From Rhodoferax sp. BLA1 (GTDB lineage: Bacteria > Pseudomonadota > Gammaproteobacteria > Burkholderiales > Burkholderiaceae_C), in the NCBI RefSeq assembly GCF_013416775.1, contig NZ_SZVI01000002.1, positions 1 through 64,000 on the forward strand: a DNA stretch of 64,000 nt, in the 5' to 3' direction. Made by a program: the position numbers and the translations under genes. The notes beneath the pieces are model-generated. The model saw nothing but the letters and a program-made list of their open reading frames with translations. It was not told the origin of the DNA and made no database searches. Of this stretch, positions 1-9,669 are shown piece after piece (position 1 is the stretch's first letter; each line of letters opens with the position of its first letter).

Positions 1-194
1 GCTCTTTACCCGAAGGCTTCAGCCATATCGTTACCTCCATAGCCGCTCCGGTTGCTACTGGCTGGAGCCGTGGCCAGGTGGGACTTACACCCACAGGAAA
101 GCGCCGCCTTTTCACGGCGCACAGCGGAAGCGGTCATACGATTTACTCGCCCAATGAAGCAACAGACAGGATTATTTGCAATCACAATGGTGCT
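1..194. other. Non-coding leader segment with hairpin
   Basis: No gene is supported here. The stretch contains a perfect 6-bp inverted repeat with an 8-base loop (positions 101-106 and 115-120, gcgccg/cggcgc). An open frame runs from 78 into the lipoprotein gene, but its first 39 codons have no signal-peptide or protein character and read like repeat DNA, so I start the gene at 195. Confidence 0.4.
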
Positions 195-797
195 ATGAAC
201 TTGAACCCTTTGCTTGCGAAAATCCTTGTTTTGACATGGGTATGTTCGCTAGCTGCTTGCTCCAAAACCGTGCAATGGGAGGAGGAGGTCCTGCTAAATA
301 CTGATGAAACCATAGTCGTCAAGCGCAGCGGAACATACTCATTCAAATGTGAAATTGCGGTAGGCACAGGATGTGGCTACAGCCCTGAGTGGCACTCAAC
401 GATTAAGTTCACGTACAAGGGCAAGAACTATGTCCATACCAGCGAAGCGTTTCCTATGGTCTTGGCGATTTCGCCTGACGGAAAGCCAAGCCTAGTTGCG
501 GTGGCCGATGAATCGGGTTGGGGAAATAAAAACAAGTATCCGTGTAATGCACCCTACTACGTTCAATTTCAGTCCGGCGAAAACGGCAGGAGATGGACAT
601 GGCCTAACAAGATTGACACTTGGCTTTACGACTTGCCAACTAATCTAGTCGTCGGTTTGCCTCCACTGGAATCCAATGGTAAAAAATTCAATGAACTGGA
701 CCGCGAGCAGGAAAACGCATCAATAACCAAAGATTTCGTCTTCTACAGACGCATCGAACCATCCTATTCATCTCAGTATTGTGTAAGGAGTAAATAG
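195..797 (+). CDS. Putative lipoprotein, function unknown
   Basis: The predicted product is 200 residues. The start at 195 is chosen because it puts a classical lipoprotein signal at the N-terminus: a short charged start, a hydrophobic run (KILVLTWVCSL) and a lipobox LAAC followed by SK, which would give lipidation at about Cys19 and anchoring to a membrane on the periplasmic side. The frame is open upstream to 78, but that extension would bury the signal peptide. The mature part is rich in Trp, Tyr and Asn, has several Cys that could form disulfides, and resembles no family I recognise. The Shine-Dalgarno is weak. It has no same-strand partner close by and lies in the accessory segment before the AT-rich NACHT gene. 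The lipoprotein call is secure from the motif; the function is unknown. Confidence 0.6.
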   Translation: MNLNPLLAKILVLTWVCSLAACSKTVQWEEEVLLNTDETIVVKRSGTYSFKCEIAVGTGCGYSPEWHSTIKFTYKGKNYVHTSEAFPMVLAISPDGKPSLVAVADESGWGNKNKYPCNAPYYVQFQSGENGRRWTWPNKIDTWLYDLPTNLVVGLPPLESNGKKFNELDREQENASITKDFVFYRRIEPSYSSQYCVRSK

Positions 798-1013
798 TCC
801 TCTGGGGCTGACTGCTAACGAGCAGTTTGAAAGTCGGCAATCAGCCTTGAAGAGTCACAGGCCTGAAGGTTGACCAGTTTTCCGGGCGGCCGACTGTTGA
901 AGGCTGGAAGCCGACAGCCAAATTTTCAGACAGCGGCCACAAAAGTCCTGTGATTCGATGCGCCATGTGGATCTCAGCGGCCAGTTTGACTGCAAAGTTG
1001 GGCACAAATGCGC

Positions 1014-1427
1014 TCACTCTAATGCGCTCTTTAACGCAAACGCTCCTAATGCTTTAACCGCATCGAAGGTCAATTCGATGCCTTTGCTTTTCGCTGTTGC
1101 CTTGATCTTTTCCCAGATCGTGGTTGATCTCATCGTATCAAGGAGGTCGTGACCTACCATAGTTAGCCTCGGGCTGTGAATGCCGCAGGAGAATTTCCCG
1201 TCCAACGACCTGATGATTGTCACACCATCGACGTACCCGGCATCAATTAGCAACTCAAGGTGGCCACATATTCGTCCTTCGATAGTTTGAAACTCCTTTA
1301 ACTGTTTTTCATATGTATCCCAATCCTGATTCAGCCATTTCGGTTCTGGCGGGATATCAGAAAACAGATCGTTTTCTTCTTCAATAGCCGTCAGCTGTTT
1401 GCGTATCAGATCCCAATCTCTTTTCAT
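1014..1427 (-). CDS. DUF2513 domain protein
   Basis: The product has 137 residues. Its opening, MKRDWDLIRKQLTAIEEE, matches the characteristic start of DUF2513 proteins (MKRDxDLIRxIL.xxE). The middle has the usual short helical stretch followed by a GYVDGVTIIRS-like strand and a helical segment (HDLLDTMRSTTIWEKIKA) also typical of the family. DUF2513 proteins are small cytosolic proteins of unknown function, often found in phages, plasmids and other mobile DNA, which fits this accessory location. No operon partner is seen: the neighbours are non-coding on both sides. The family assignment comes from memory of the N-terminal signature, not from a search. The length is normal for the family and nothing looks truncated. 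Confidence 0.7.
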   Translation of the reverse strand: MKRDWDLIRKQLTAIEEENDLFSDIPPEPKWLNQDWDTYEKQLKEFQTIEGRICGHLELLIDAGYVDGVTIIRSLDGKFSCGIHSPRLTMVGHDLLDTMRSTTIWEKIKATAKSKGIELTFDAVKALGAFALKSALE

Positions 1428-2361
1428 TTGATAAGCCTGTTAGGTGCAAAGCATTTTTTTAGTTTACACATGAACGCCATTGCATGAAGTTTCAAATTCT
1501 TCCGTCACCTGAAATCAGAATTTTTTACAGAGATTTTTTGCTGAGCAATTTGTTTTCGCCATAAAGAGGGCTTCAGATTAATGGTTAGTTTACAATAAAT
1601 TACTATAACTTCATCATACCTATACCTTTGCTTCGACTATTTGGGTGAGCAAATAGCGCAATTATTTCTGAATCACACAGAGTGCAATGGTCAATTATTC
1701 TGTTTTCTTCGCTAAGCACCTTCAATCGAGGGTTATCCTCATCGAGAGAAATAAAGGTCAAATCCTGCTGAATATAAAATCTATACATTAATTTTAGATT
1801 TTGCATAAATATCTAAAATACAAGAGAAATCCTCCTCATGGAATACTGGAATTTTCATGAAAATTGGCTTTAAGATTAGTGTTGTTCTCAAATTACTCAA
1901 TCCACAATAGTTGTGCCATCGGTTGATTGATCGCCACTGAACACTTCATAATGCGCATCGCATCTCAGTTGTTCAAGCCAATCGATGTGTCATGCAGGTC
2001 GGTGCGTATTACCATATATTTATATGTGAATACAAATTATCAAAAATGCACAAAAATGATTGACTCATTCAACCTGAGATTTCAAATAGAAGTGGTGCTC
2101 AAGGTAATTGGTCAGACGGATTGATCGCCAAGCTTTTGTACTAGGCTAGCTGCAACGAAGCAGCTTATGTCCCATGAACTGATCAGAGCACCGACTTGCC
2201 CTCAAGCACACAACTTGAGCGCGGCACAAAAAGAAACTCAGCTACTAGGCTGAGTTGAAACCTCGTGACCTGTCTAGGGCTGAAGAACAAAGAGTGCTCG
2301 CACACTCAGATTAATCTATAGAATTATTCATTTCTATTTTTGAGGAACAGGCAAGAACCTA
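1428..2361. other. AT-rich stretch without a convincing gene
   Basis: About 930 bases, markedly AT-rich compared with the core genome. The longest candidates are 1603-1806 on the minus strand (67 residues, one CxxC) and 1927-2124 on the plus strand (65 residues). Neither has a good ribosome binding site or recognisable family features. Position 1542-1557 loosely resembles the 17-bp repeat at 17927-18007 but needs a one-base gap and stands alone. The stretch is probably the flank and 3' region of the horizontally acquired NACHT gene. Confidence 0.4.
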
Positions 2362-4683
2362 TTAACGCGACTTTAAAGGTTTGTCAAATAGTTCAGTCAC
2401 CGTTCTTTCCATCGAACTTATTTCACGTTTTCGTATGGCAGCGTCTTTAGACGATGGCATCATTAATTGACGCAACCGTTTTTCATGATTCTTAACTAAG
2501 GGTAGCTTGGAAAAATCTTTGCTACCTTTAGTTTCCAATTCTATCGCAATTGATATTGAAAGTGGGAGTTTGTCAGTATGATAGGTTTCGATTACATACT
2601 CAAATCCACTGAAGTCATTTAGTTGCGAGGCAAAACAAGATGCAAAAAATAATGCATATAACTTGTCATTAAAGTCAATCGACGCTGAATCAATTTTTAA
2701 GATTGTTTGACTTATTGCAGGTCTCAAGAATTCATAGTTGTAGCAATGTCGAATTATGCGCTGGAAAAACCACAGTAGATGAAATTCCGACAATTCAGTT
2801 AGGCGACTATGTGTTTGACCTTCACGTATATTTCTGTATAGAATGGCAGCACTGATAAATAAACGATAAAGATTGTTTTCAACAATAGAATATTCTGTTT
2901 GATATCCAGCTAGAACATAGTCAGGTAAAGCAAGCAGCTTTAACCAAGTCTCTTCTTCATTGCGTGGATCTTTGTCGAATAATTCCGAAAGTAATTCTGG
3001 GCAATCACCTACCATTCCAATATAAAAGAATGTGCATTCCATCCAGTAAGCCTGAAATGCATAATCTATTGGCAATAAATTCGAGTTAGCCTTAGCAGCT
3101 TTGGCATATAAATACTCTCCATATGATCTATGCTGGAAAGATATTGTTTGGTTATCGGAATCAAGCGAGAAAATTCCACTCATGTGAAAGACGCGATCAA
3201 TCAGTCTTTGAATATCAACACCCGTATTTCTCTTTTTATGCCAATCTTCGACCATTGCCTTTGCTTCATCAAAACTCATCCAGATAAGTTGATTTGAGAC
3301 AATGTATTCAGCCAACATGAGCGTAACGCGATCAGTTGCTTGATACTCCTTTTCTGGGGTCATTCCTTTCTGAACATCCCATCTTCCAAGCATGTGTTCT
3401 ATTGATTTTGAATATAGTTCAGTCAAATTTGAAGGAAGATCATTCTGATTCTGTGCAATTAAACTAGACAACAACGCAGCAGCTATCGGACTTTGAGGAA
3501 GTTGCTTAAATAGGTCAGATCGTTTTAATTCATCGTAAATTTTCCTCGGAACCGAAATTGCGGAGCATGCTTTTTCAACGAACTGAATCACTTTGGATAG
3601 ACTCAGTGGTCGTATATAGAAACGGCGAGTTCCCGAATAAATGTCAACATCCTCGTCTATCACTCGTAAGGGACGTGTAGTGAGCAGTACACGAATTCTT
3701 TTGTCAGACTTAGCCTCCGCAATGAGTTTGCGAAGTGCATCTTTCCACTTTCCATTGGTTGCTGCCTCATCGATTCCATCTAGGACTATTAAAATCGAGT
3801 ATTCAACCTCTTTCAATTCGTCTAGCACATGCTCTAAGTCTCTTTCAATTAAAGATAAAAGAGTCAGTTTTTCTTCATAAAAGCTACGAAAAGATGAATG
3901 GATTGGAATAATTTTATTTACATTGAATCGCTCGGGCGAGCAATGGTACTGAATTATCTTTCTGGCTATTTTGGATTTTCCGAATCCCATATCTCCTTCT
4001 AGGATAGATATGCTCCCATTGTTTATTTCATCAACAAGATTTACCAATCGAGGTCTACTTGGTCTTGATGATTTTCTTAAATAAGTTACTTTCTCTATTT
4101 CTTGAATATCTGGTTCGATATAAAAATCTTGAAAAGAAACGCCGCCGATGTTTCCTGATTTATTTTCTAATGCATCTATTTTTCTTCCTAAGCGATCTAA
4201 ATACTCGCCTAAATTAGATGGAATTTGATGCCAAAAATAATCTGCATGCTTATTAACTAACTGTGTTAGAGCTTCACCATTTATGAATTCAATGCGTTGT
4301 TTTGAATATTTATCATAAATTTTATCTTTTGCATTTGAACTAATTGAAGACGTATTTACAACCCAAACCTCTGAAAGGCGAACTCTATTTTTACCGCCTT
4401 CAATTAATCTTGGTAGTGTGCATTCATAAATTTGCCGTTCAATATCGGTAATGTCATTTGTGATCTTGCCAACCTTTACAACGACACCCACATGCGAGTA
4501 CGTGCTAAGTGCAGGATCAAATCGAGTCAAAACAAAGTCGGCACCCTTTTCCTGTGTCCCGTGTGTTGTCTCAACTTTTGTAATATTTTCAAGATGCCCA
4601 AAAACCGATCTGAGCAGAGGGTGTAGGTCAGCGACCTCAGCTTTGATGTTTTCTATCAACTGTTGTTTTGATTTGAAATCCAC
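2362..4683 (-). CDS. NACHT-family STAND NTPase with N-terminal nuclease-like domain
   Basis: The product has 773 residues. Residues 1-150 look like a PD-(D/E)xK nuclease fold: GAD at 47-49 followed by a strand ending VVVK70. The NTPase core follows, with Walker A GDMGFGKS at 230-237, Walker B IVLDGIDE ending D302/D305/E306, then a sensor-like LLTTRPLR and the NACHT-typical FQHRSYGEYLYAKA. The remainder is helical. Proteins with this layout (bNACHT and Avs-like STAND ATPases) are known antiphage sensors in which NTPase oligomerisation activates an N-terminal effector nuclease; that role here is inference. The gene is alone, strongly AT-rich against its surroundings and so probably acquired horizontally. 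It has no dedicated partner. At 773 residues it is shorter than classical Avs proteins, so the C-terminal sensor is compact. Confidence 0.8.
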   Translation of the reverse strand: MDFKSKQQLIENIKAEVADLHPLLRSVFGHLENITKVETTHGTQEKGADFVLTRFDPALSTYSHVGVVVKVGKITNDITDIERQIYECTLPRLIEGGKNRVRLSEVWVVNTSSISSNAKDKIYDKYSKQRIEFINGEALTQLVNKHADYFWHQIPSNLGEYLDRLGRKIDALENKSGNIGGVSFQDFYIEPDIQEIEKVTYLRKSSRPSRPRLVNLVDEINNGSISILEGDMGFGKSKIARKIIQYHCSPERFNVNKIIPIHSSFRSFYEEKLTLLSLIERDLEHVLDELKEVEYSILIVLDGIDEAATNGKWKDALRKLIAEAKSDKRIRVLLTTRPLRVIDEDVDIYSGTRRFYIRPLSLSKVIQFVEKACSAISVPRKIYDELKRSDLFKQLPQSPIAAALLSSLIAQNQNDLPSNLTELYSKSIEHMLGRWDVQKGMTPEKEYQATDRVTLMLAEYIVSNQLIWMSFDEAKAMVEDWHKKRNTGVDIQRLIDRVFHMSGIFSLDSDNQTISFQHRSYGEYLYAKAAKANSNLLPIDYAFQAYWMECTFFYIGMVGDCPELLSELFDKDPRNEEETWLKLLALPDYVLAGYQTEYSIVENNLYRLFISAAILYRNIREGQTHSRLTELSEFHLLWFFQRIIRHCYNYEFLRPAISQTILKIDSASIDFNDKLYALFFASCFASQLNDFSGFEYVIETYHTDKLPLSISIAIELETKGSKDFSKLPLVKNHEKRLRQLMMPSSKDAAIRKREISSMERTVTELFDKPLKSR

Positions 4684-5272
4684 GTCTATATCCTGAATTT
4701 TAGGGTTTTCTCAAATGTGTTGCAAAGGCACGGTAAAGCTATGCATTTTTTAGCATATTCTTTTGGGATAGCATGCAAGAATCGTTATCTAATATGATCG
4801 TGCATTAATTAGATACAATACATTTTGTAGGTTGAAATCTTATCTGCGTGGTGAACAGTTAAATCGAAACTATCACATAAAGCTTTTCAATTTTAGGTTA
4901 CGAAAGCGTGCCTTGCTGTCCATTGTTAAAAACACTCAGTCAGTTTTAAATGTATCCTACTCCAAAATTTTGACTTTTTTACAAACAAACCACCGGTTTG
5001 TTGACGTCACTGAACCGCGTTCAAACCCCACTTTTTTTGGGCGGATCATGTGCGTCTATTCATTCGTAGATCAAAGTGAAGTAAATGTACGAGTTGACTA
5101 TCCACAGATCTGTACTTCCCGTAAGCTTACTTTCGTGGCGCTCAGCTCCCTCTGCAATGCAGGTGTTTGTTTCAAGCTCGATGTCGAAACTCAATGTTCC
5201 AGACAACGAACCTCAATTGTGCCCATAGCACCAGCCCAGCTGTTCACAAGCCAGCAATTGGTTTGACCAAAT
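4684..5272. other. Promoter side of the NACHT gene, otherwise non-coding
   Basis: About 590 AT-rich bases between the NACHT start and the end of the dipeptidase gene. It must hold the NACHT promoter, but I could not fix the -35/-10 elements. An open frame at 4832-5266 depends on a TTG start, lacks a binding site and has no recognisable protein features, so it is not called. Confidence 0.35.
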
Positions 5273-5947
5273 TCACACAACAGCATCGTAAAGTGCGAAC
5301 GGTGAATTTGTTGCAGCAGCCCAATACTTGTCTCCATACGACCAGTGCCACCACTCGAACGGGTAGTTAATAAATCCTTGCCCGTTCAAGCAATCAAAAA
5401 GAGTATTCCGATTTTGTCTGGCCTGTTCGGTCAGATTTTCGGCGAAGGAGAAACATCGACCTTGTGAGGCCTTTTCATCCTCATCATAGGCGCAACCCAT
5501 TTCTAACTCCTGACCGTTCTCGTTGCAGACAGTGACATCAAATGCCCCACCTGTCGGATGCCCCGCAACCCAAGGGGGCGCAGTGAATTTGGAAGTTAGT
5601 TCAATCAACTGCTTCTCCTGCAACTCTGGGTGTTCGGCGGCAAGTCTGCCGAGTCTTCTATTGAAGAGGAACTTTTGGAACGACAGCGGACGCAAGGTTT
5701 CCTTCACCAATAGGTGCAAATTGTTGGGCAAAGTTTGAGCCGCAGCTATCAATTTATCGGCCACCGACTGTCTAACCAAAAACTCAGGAACGTAACCCAA
5801 GCCAGCGATATTTGCCGCAGTTTCGTCTATCAATAGTCTTGGTTCAATGCCTAGGATTGGTACCAATGCCTCACCGCCGTCGGCTGTTTGTACTGATGCG
5901 ACTCGCTGGTCAGACAGCGCCATAAATTTCATGAGATGAGTAGGCAT
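5273..5947 (-). CDS. VanX/DdpX-type D-alanyl-D-alanine dipeptidase (M15D)
   Basis: The product has 224 residues, close to VanX and DdpX (about 200). The zinc-site signatures of the M15D family are present: HPTGGAFD, giving H130 and D137, and EWWHW, giving catalytic-base E198 and zinc ligand H201. The C-terminal FEWWHWSYGDKYWA block is diagnostic. The enzyme hydrolyses D-Ala-D-Ala dipeptide. Outside vancomycin operons it usually serves D-Ala recycling or nutrition. No vanHA genes, ddl or dipeptide transporter lies next to it, so a link to glycopeptide resistance is not supported. No clear signal peptide is seen, suggesting a cytosolic enzyme. It lies in the accessory segment between the NACHT gene and decayed DNA, and may be cargo of the mobile element proposed for this region. 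Confidence 0.85.
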   Translation of the reverse strand: MPTHLMKFMALSDQRVASVQTADGGEALVPILGIEPRLLIDETAANIAGLGYVPEFLVRQSVADKLIAAAQTLPNNLHLLVKETLRPLSFQKFLFNRRLGRLAAEHPELQEKQLIELTSKFTAPPWVAGHPTGGAFDVTVCNENGQELEMGCAYDEDEKASQGRCFSFAENLTEQARQNRNTLFDCLNGQGFINYPFEWWHWSYGDKYWAAATNSPFALYDAVV

Positions 5948-6605
5948 CGATACTTGGATGAATGACTATGTGAGGAATAGCTCAGTGACGTTCAAAAATT
6001 TGAAATGTTTCACTGAGTGTCCACAGCCGCTGCAATTTTGACCGCGAGTTCGACGTCTGGGTATCCCCCATTTGGGGGATGTGACTGAAAGACCGCTCCC
6101 ACTGCTCAAGAGTCGCACAGTCAGCGGAAATGGCACGGTGACGATGAGTGTCAGCTTTCTGATTCCCATGCACGAGTTTGAATGGCTGCTTCCGCAAGCG
6201 GTGGCTGGCCGTTATGGGCACGAAGCCGAATGCCACGAATGACTGCTGACTGGGTCTGAGCTGGACCACCATAAAGCTGCCCGTCGTGAACACCCGCAAC
6301 CAGCCTGTTGCCGCCCTACGTTTTCGGTGATGAGAGAACCCACGGGTGGCTTTTTTGAATCGGAATGACTGGCACGGTCGGCACCGGAATCAGTGGCATC
6401 TTTGAGTCGGATTGGCGGCCTTTATTGCCCGGAATATGCAGGTGTCACTCACCCCGAACCCTTTGTGGAGGACGCGGCATTCAAGCAGCTGCCTTTGATC
6501 GACAACTAGCGTAATGTGATTCAACCGCGATATTCCGTCCCTAACCCACTCCCTGTGGACGAAATATTGCGGTGAATACAACAGGCCGCCATTAACCCGT
6601 CAAGA
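5948..6605. other. Decayed intergenic DNA
   Basis: About 660 bases with only short shadow frames on both strands. No toxin gene of the RES family, which would be expected beside the antitoxin at 6606, can be read here. The sequence AAGCTGCCCGTCGTGA at 6274-6289 recurs at 9032-9047, so at least part of the stretch belongs to a dispersed repeat or shares an origin with the 8.6-9.6 kb segment. Confidence 0.4.
6274..6289 (+). repeat. 16-bp repeat, copy 1
   Basis: AAGCTGCCCGTCGTGA, identical to 9032-9047. Both copies are preceded by a short ACCACC-type segment. The flanks are otherwise dissimilar by eye. Confidence 0.5.
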
Positions 6606-7217
6606 TCATTGATACGACCCACTTTCAATGGCGCCCAGCAACCTGGTAACCACTTCCAAGCCGGCAGGCGTATCGATGAGATCCGCAGGCTTGCGACCGC
6701 CAAGAGATGGCTGTGGAATCTCAAGCCAACTATCCAGCCAGGCGGCAGGATCAAATCCAACGGCATCTTCTGCCGTTGAGTTTTCAACGATTGCTTTAGC
6801 GATATCAAGTAATTTTTCCATGGTTGCCGACACTCTGGGACATTGCAAATATAGGGTACTGGCTGCAGACTCGACCGTTTCCGCACCGGACATCCAGCCC
6901 GCCATCAACGACTGTGAATAGTGCTTCCAAACAGAAGCGGCGACATCAATACTGACGTCTTGCCCGAGTTCACGCAAAGCTAGTTGGACATTGTGTGCGT
7001 CTGATACCTCGTCCTTTTCCAGTTGCAGTCCAGCATGAGCGGCACTGCTTTGTTCGATCCATCTGCCTAAATCTGACGCAAATTTCTTTGCGTCTTCTTC
7101 GATCAACCTGTCGTAATCAGGGCTTCCGAATTCACGACCTACTGGTGCCATCGAGTCCCATGCTAAATCTTCGTCGAGCGAGGACTGGAAATTGTTTGGC
7201 GGGGTTGCCGTGCTCAT
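6606..7217 (-). CDS. MbcA/ParS/Xre-type antitoxin (DUF2384), no toxin beside it
   Basis: The product has 203 residues. The C-terminal 50 residues (DPAAWLDSWLEIPQPSLGG, then RKPADLIDTPAGLEVVTRLL and GAIESGSY) match the MbcA/ParS toxin-binding domain, whose consensus is WL..P.PALGG..P.DLL.T..G...V..LL..IE.G.Y. In known pairs this antitoxin binds a RES-domain NAD+-degrading toxin encoded just downstream. Here the downstream DNA (5948-6605) has no RES gene and the upstream DNA is also decayed, so this is an orphan antitoxin: either an anti-addiction remnant or a protein with another role. The N-terminal 150 residues are helical without an obvious helix-turn-helix. The start is the ATG at 7217; the frame is clean throughout. 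Confidence 0.7.
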   Translation of the reverse strand: MSTATPPNNFQSSLDEDLAWDSMAPVGREFGSPDYDRLIEEDAKKFASDLGRWIEQSSAAHAGLQLEKDEVSDAHNVQLALRELGQDVSIDVAASVWKHYSQSLMAGWMSGAETVESAASTLYLQCPRVSATMEKLLDIAKAIVENSTAEDAVGFDPAAWLDSWLEIPQPSLGGRKPADLIDTPAGLEVVTRLLGAIESGSYQ

Positions 7218-8286
7218 TGTTTCTGCCTTGGTTCAATTCGCTCATGCCGCTGGATGCATCCCTTTTGCTGTCGACTCGAAATTGCTTGCGCGCGCCGATT
7301 CGGCATTGACGATCGGATCCAATCGTCGATGAAGGCCTGATTATGGTTTGAAGCCCTTTTGAGGTGGTCAGTCCGCAATCGGCAGATGGAAACAACTCTG
7401 GTCGATCATATTTTGGCACCAACACCAGTGGCGCGCTTGCCTTATTTTCAATTGAGTAATAAGTCACGGCACCCTAGTCATTATTGATAGATAAAGCCCC
7501 GTGCTCGTGTAGATGAGATTGCTTGGTGGTCTTGCTATCCGAATCCCTGGTGGAATTGGTGCGAATACTCATGGCACACCTCAACAATCATGCCATGAGT
7601 GGTAGAGGTCGATAGGAGTGGCGGCCCTCCCGTCCGGCCATGAAAAGAGACTCTTGTGTGTGGTGAGGTAGAGGCCTGGGCAATGTTGGCTGTTTGCCTC
7701 GATCACACATAACAAAGCGGAAGGCTCACCAAGACCGACGCGAGTTTGTGGTGCCGCAAGTGACTCGGCAAGATGGCGGGTGATGCGGAATTTGTCCCGT
7801 GTATAGCCGATCATGATGCCCTGCTCCATGGCCGATGCATACGCCCCGATCACAAAGCGTTCGATTCCTGAAGTCTTCTTTCCCACAGCACAGTAATGAG
7901 CATGCATTGGATGCTTACGGCCGTACATTGACAAAGTGCGGGAAGATGCCATGGAAAACTTCTCGGTCAGGCTCAGAGAGGTCTAACCCCTCGTATATGG
8001 ACTCCCCCCAAAGCGCAAGAAACTGACCGATAGTTTGGCTGTTGGGGAAGCGCCCGAAGTCGTATATCCGGCATCTGTGGTGGACTCTGCTGTGGTCCGT
8101 GCCGACATGGAATCTGCGTCACTGATGCGCCAATCGTTACACGCGGCAGGCAAGCTGCCGGAAGGGTTATCGGCGTCTGTCAGTGTGGGGTGAACCCGGT
8201 TGGCCATGATGGTCGATCAATCTCATCGCAAGCGTGGATGGGGATGTTCAACTTCTTCTTGATAACGGCTGTTTGAATGCGGGCAA
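7218..8286. other. Decayed DNA with remnant frames
   Basis: About 1070 bases with short overlapping frames on both strands and no complete gene. A plus-strand frame without a start codon, ending at the TGA near 8193, reads like the C-terminal tail of a lost protein (for example YPASVVDSAVVRADMESA, then LMRQSLHAAGKLPEG). I do not recognise it. The segment adjoins the IS110 fragment and is probably insertion-sequence and cargo debris. Confidence 0.4.
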
Positions 8287-8643
8287 TCAAGCTGGCATCA
8301 CAAAACTCTCCCTGTTGATTTTCTTGTTCAACCGCTGGTCTTCGCCAAATGGTTTCTTGTCGCGCAGCGTGGCATAACAAATACGTGCCAGTTTGTTGGC
8401 CAGCGCACAGGCCGCCTTGTTGTGATTTGACCTGCTTTGCACATCCAACGCCCAGCGGCGCACGCCACACACCTCCCGCTCTGCGTCTTGCGTCACCTTG
8501 GATGAGCGCAGCACACTGCGTGCGCCATGCGTGAGCAACATACGCAGGTACCGATCCCCACGTTTGGAGATATGCCCCAGGTAGCGGCTGTTGCCCGAGC
8601 TGTACTCCTTGGGCGTCAAGCCAAACGTTGCAGCGCGAAACCA
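8287..8643 (-). pseudogene. IS110-family transposase, C-terminal fragment
   Basis: The frame reads FGLTPKEYSSGNSRYLG, then HISKRGDRYLRMLLTHGARS, then further matching sequence. This is the conserved C-terminal (transposase_20) part of IS110/IS116/IS902 recombinases, with the G-x-x-SKRGD-x-x-LR block. About 115 residues remain. The N-terminal DEDD catalytic domain is absent: above about 8643 the frame loses all resemblance. No partner half is seen nearby, so this is a truncated, inactive copy. It marks past insertion activity in the accessory segment. Confidence 0.8.
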
Positions 8644-9669
8644 TAGTATCTGGATGGATGCTGTCTGGATTTTTGAAAGTCGGCTTTCAGCCTTGGAGTC
8701 ACCCAGTCCTCCCTGGACCGATTCCTAGAAATTGATTGCACGAGTCAAAACGCGGCAAACATCCCGATGGTTCGCACTACGCCACTCTGTGACGTGCAAC
8801 GAGACGACAAGCAGGCGGCCAGATTCACCCGTTGCTGCCACTTGGCCGAGCTAACCTGTTCACGCACGCGAGACAGATCTGGCGCAAGCGTCATGTCCAT
8901 TGCCAACTCCTTTATTGTTCGCAAGGTTCAGGACAAGCGGATTGGTTTGAAAAAGTCAAACCACAAGGTATAAGCCAATTTTGTCCCATTTCACCAATGG
9001 CTTCTGACTGGAGTTCGACTGCACCACCCGCAAGCTGCCCGTCGTGAGTGACTGAACTCGCTGCGATCCGGGTTTGCAACTTTCGCCAAACCTGACACCC
9101 ACCTCGGCACCCAGCATCTGGCGACCGTGGCTGACTCTTCAAGGCTGTTATGCGGTAGTAGCGTTTGCCGAACTGCCACATCCAAACCGGCCGGTCAGCT
9201 ATGCCTTCGACGGTCGGCAAACTGGCGATGATTTCACCCTACTCAGTACCCGGACTCGACCAGGTCCCGACATTGGAACCAGTTGCCTGATTGCAGCCAT
9301 TGGCCGAACCGAATTCTCAAAACGGTCATTCTGGTTTGTCAACGACACCGAAAGGCTTCGCGACCTGCTGTGGGAGCGGCTGTAATGCAACGCGCCGTCG
9401 ACGTAGAAACGGATTTTGGAAACAAAACAACAGCCCAACGGTGAAGTAGATATTCGCCCCGCGAACGCCCACATTGAGTCGTTGAAGAACTCAAGCGATG
9501 CGCATTTTTTACCGCAAAATAGAAGTCATGACCGGCCCAACCTTATTTTGTGACGACCCACGTGGCCAGTTCCGCCACAGAAGTGGCTCCGCAATTTTGA
9601 ACAGCGTGATAAGTGGGAACTCTGGGCCGAAAGCCTGGCCAAAGAGGGCTGGGCAAGAAGGAGTTTTTG
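8644..9669. other. Non-coding junction DNA before the Tn7-like module
   Basis: About 1 kb with only shadow frames. It contains the second copy of the 16-bp repeat (9032-9047). At 9312-9322 the sequence AATTCTCAAAA matches the last 11 bases of the reverse complement of the 17-bp repeats at the other side of the module, but the remaining six bases fit poorly and it is a single copy. Part of the sequence just before 9670 is probably the left flank of the IS3-type element whose orfA is fused to the first tnsA. Confidence 0.4.
9032..9047 (+). repeat. 16-bp repeat, copy 2
   Basis: AAGCTGCCCGTCGTGA, identical to 6274-6289; see that entry. Confidence 0.5.

Noticed and set aside
1542..1557. Sequence resembling the 17-bp transposon-end repeat
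   Set aside because: Needs a gap, occurs once, and the surroundings are AT-rich, so a chance match is likely.
1927..2124. 65-residue plus-strand frame
   Set aside because: Short, no binding site, no protein features.
4832..5266. 144-residue plus-strand open frame
   Set aside because: TTG start, no ribosome binding site, no recognisable domain, AT-rich random-like composition.
7581..7952. 123-residue minus-strand frame in decayed DNA
   Set aside because: No domain recognised and it lies in a segment with overlapping frames on both strands.
9312..9322. AATTCTCAAAA, matching 11 of 17 bases of the inverted end repeat
   Set aside because: Remaining bases mismatch and there is no second copy; too weak for a transposon end.
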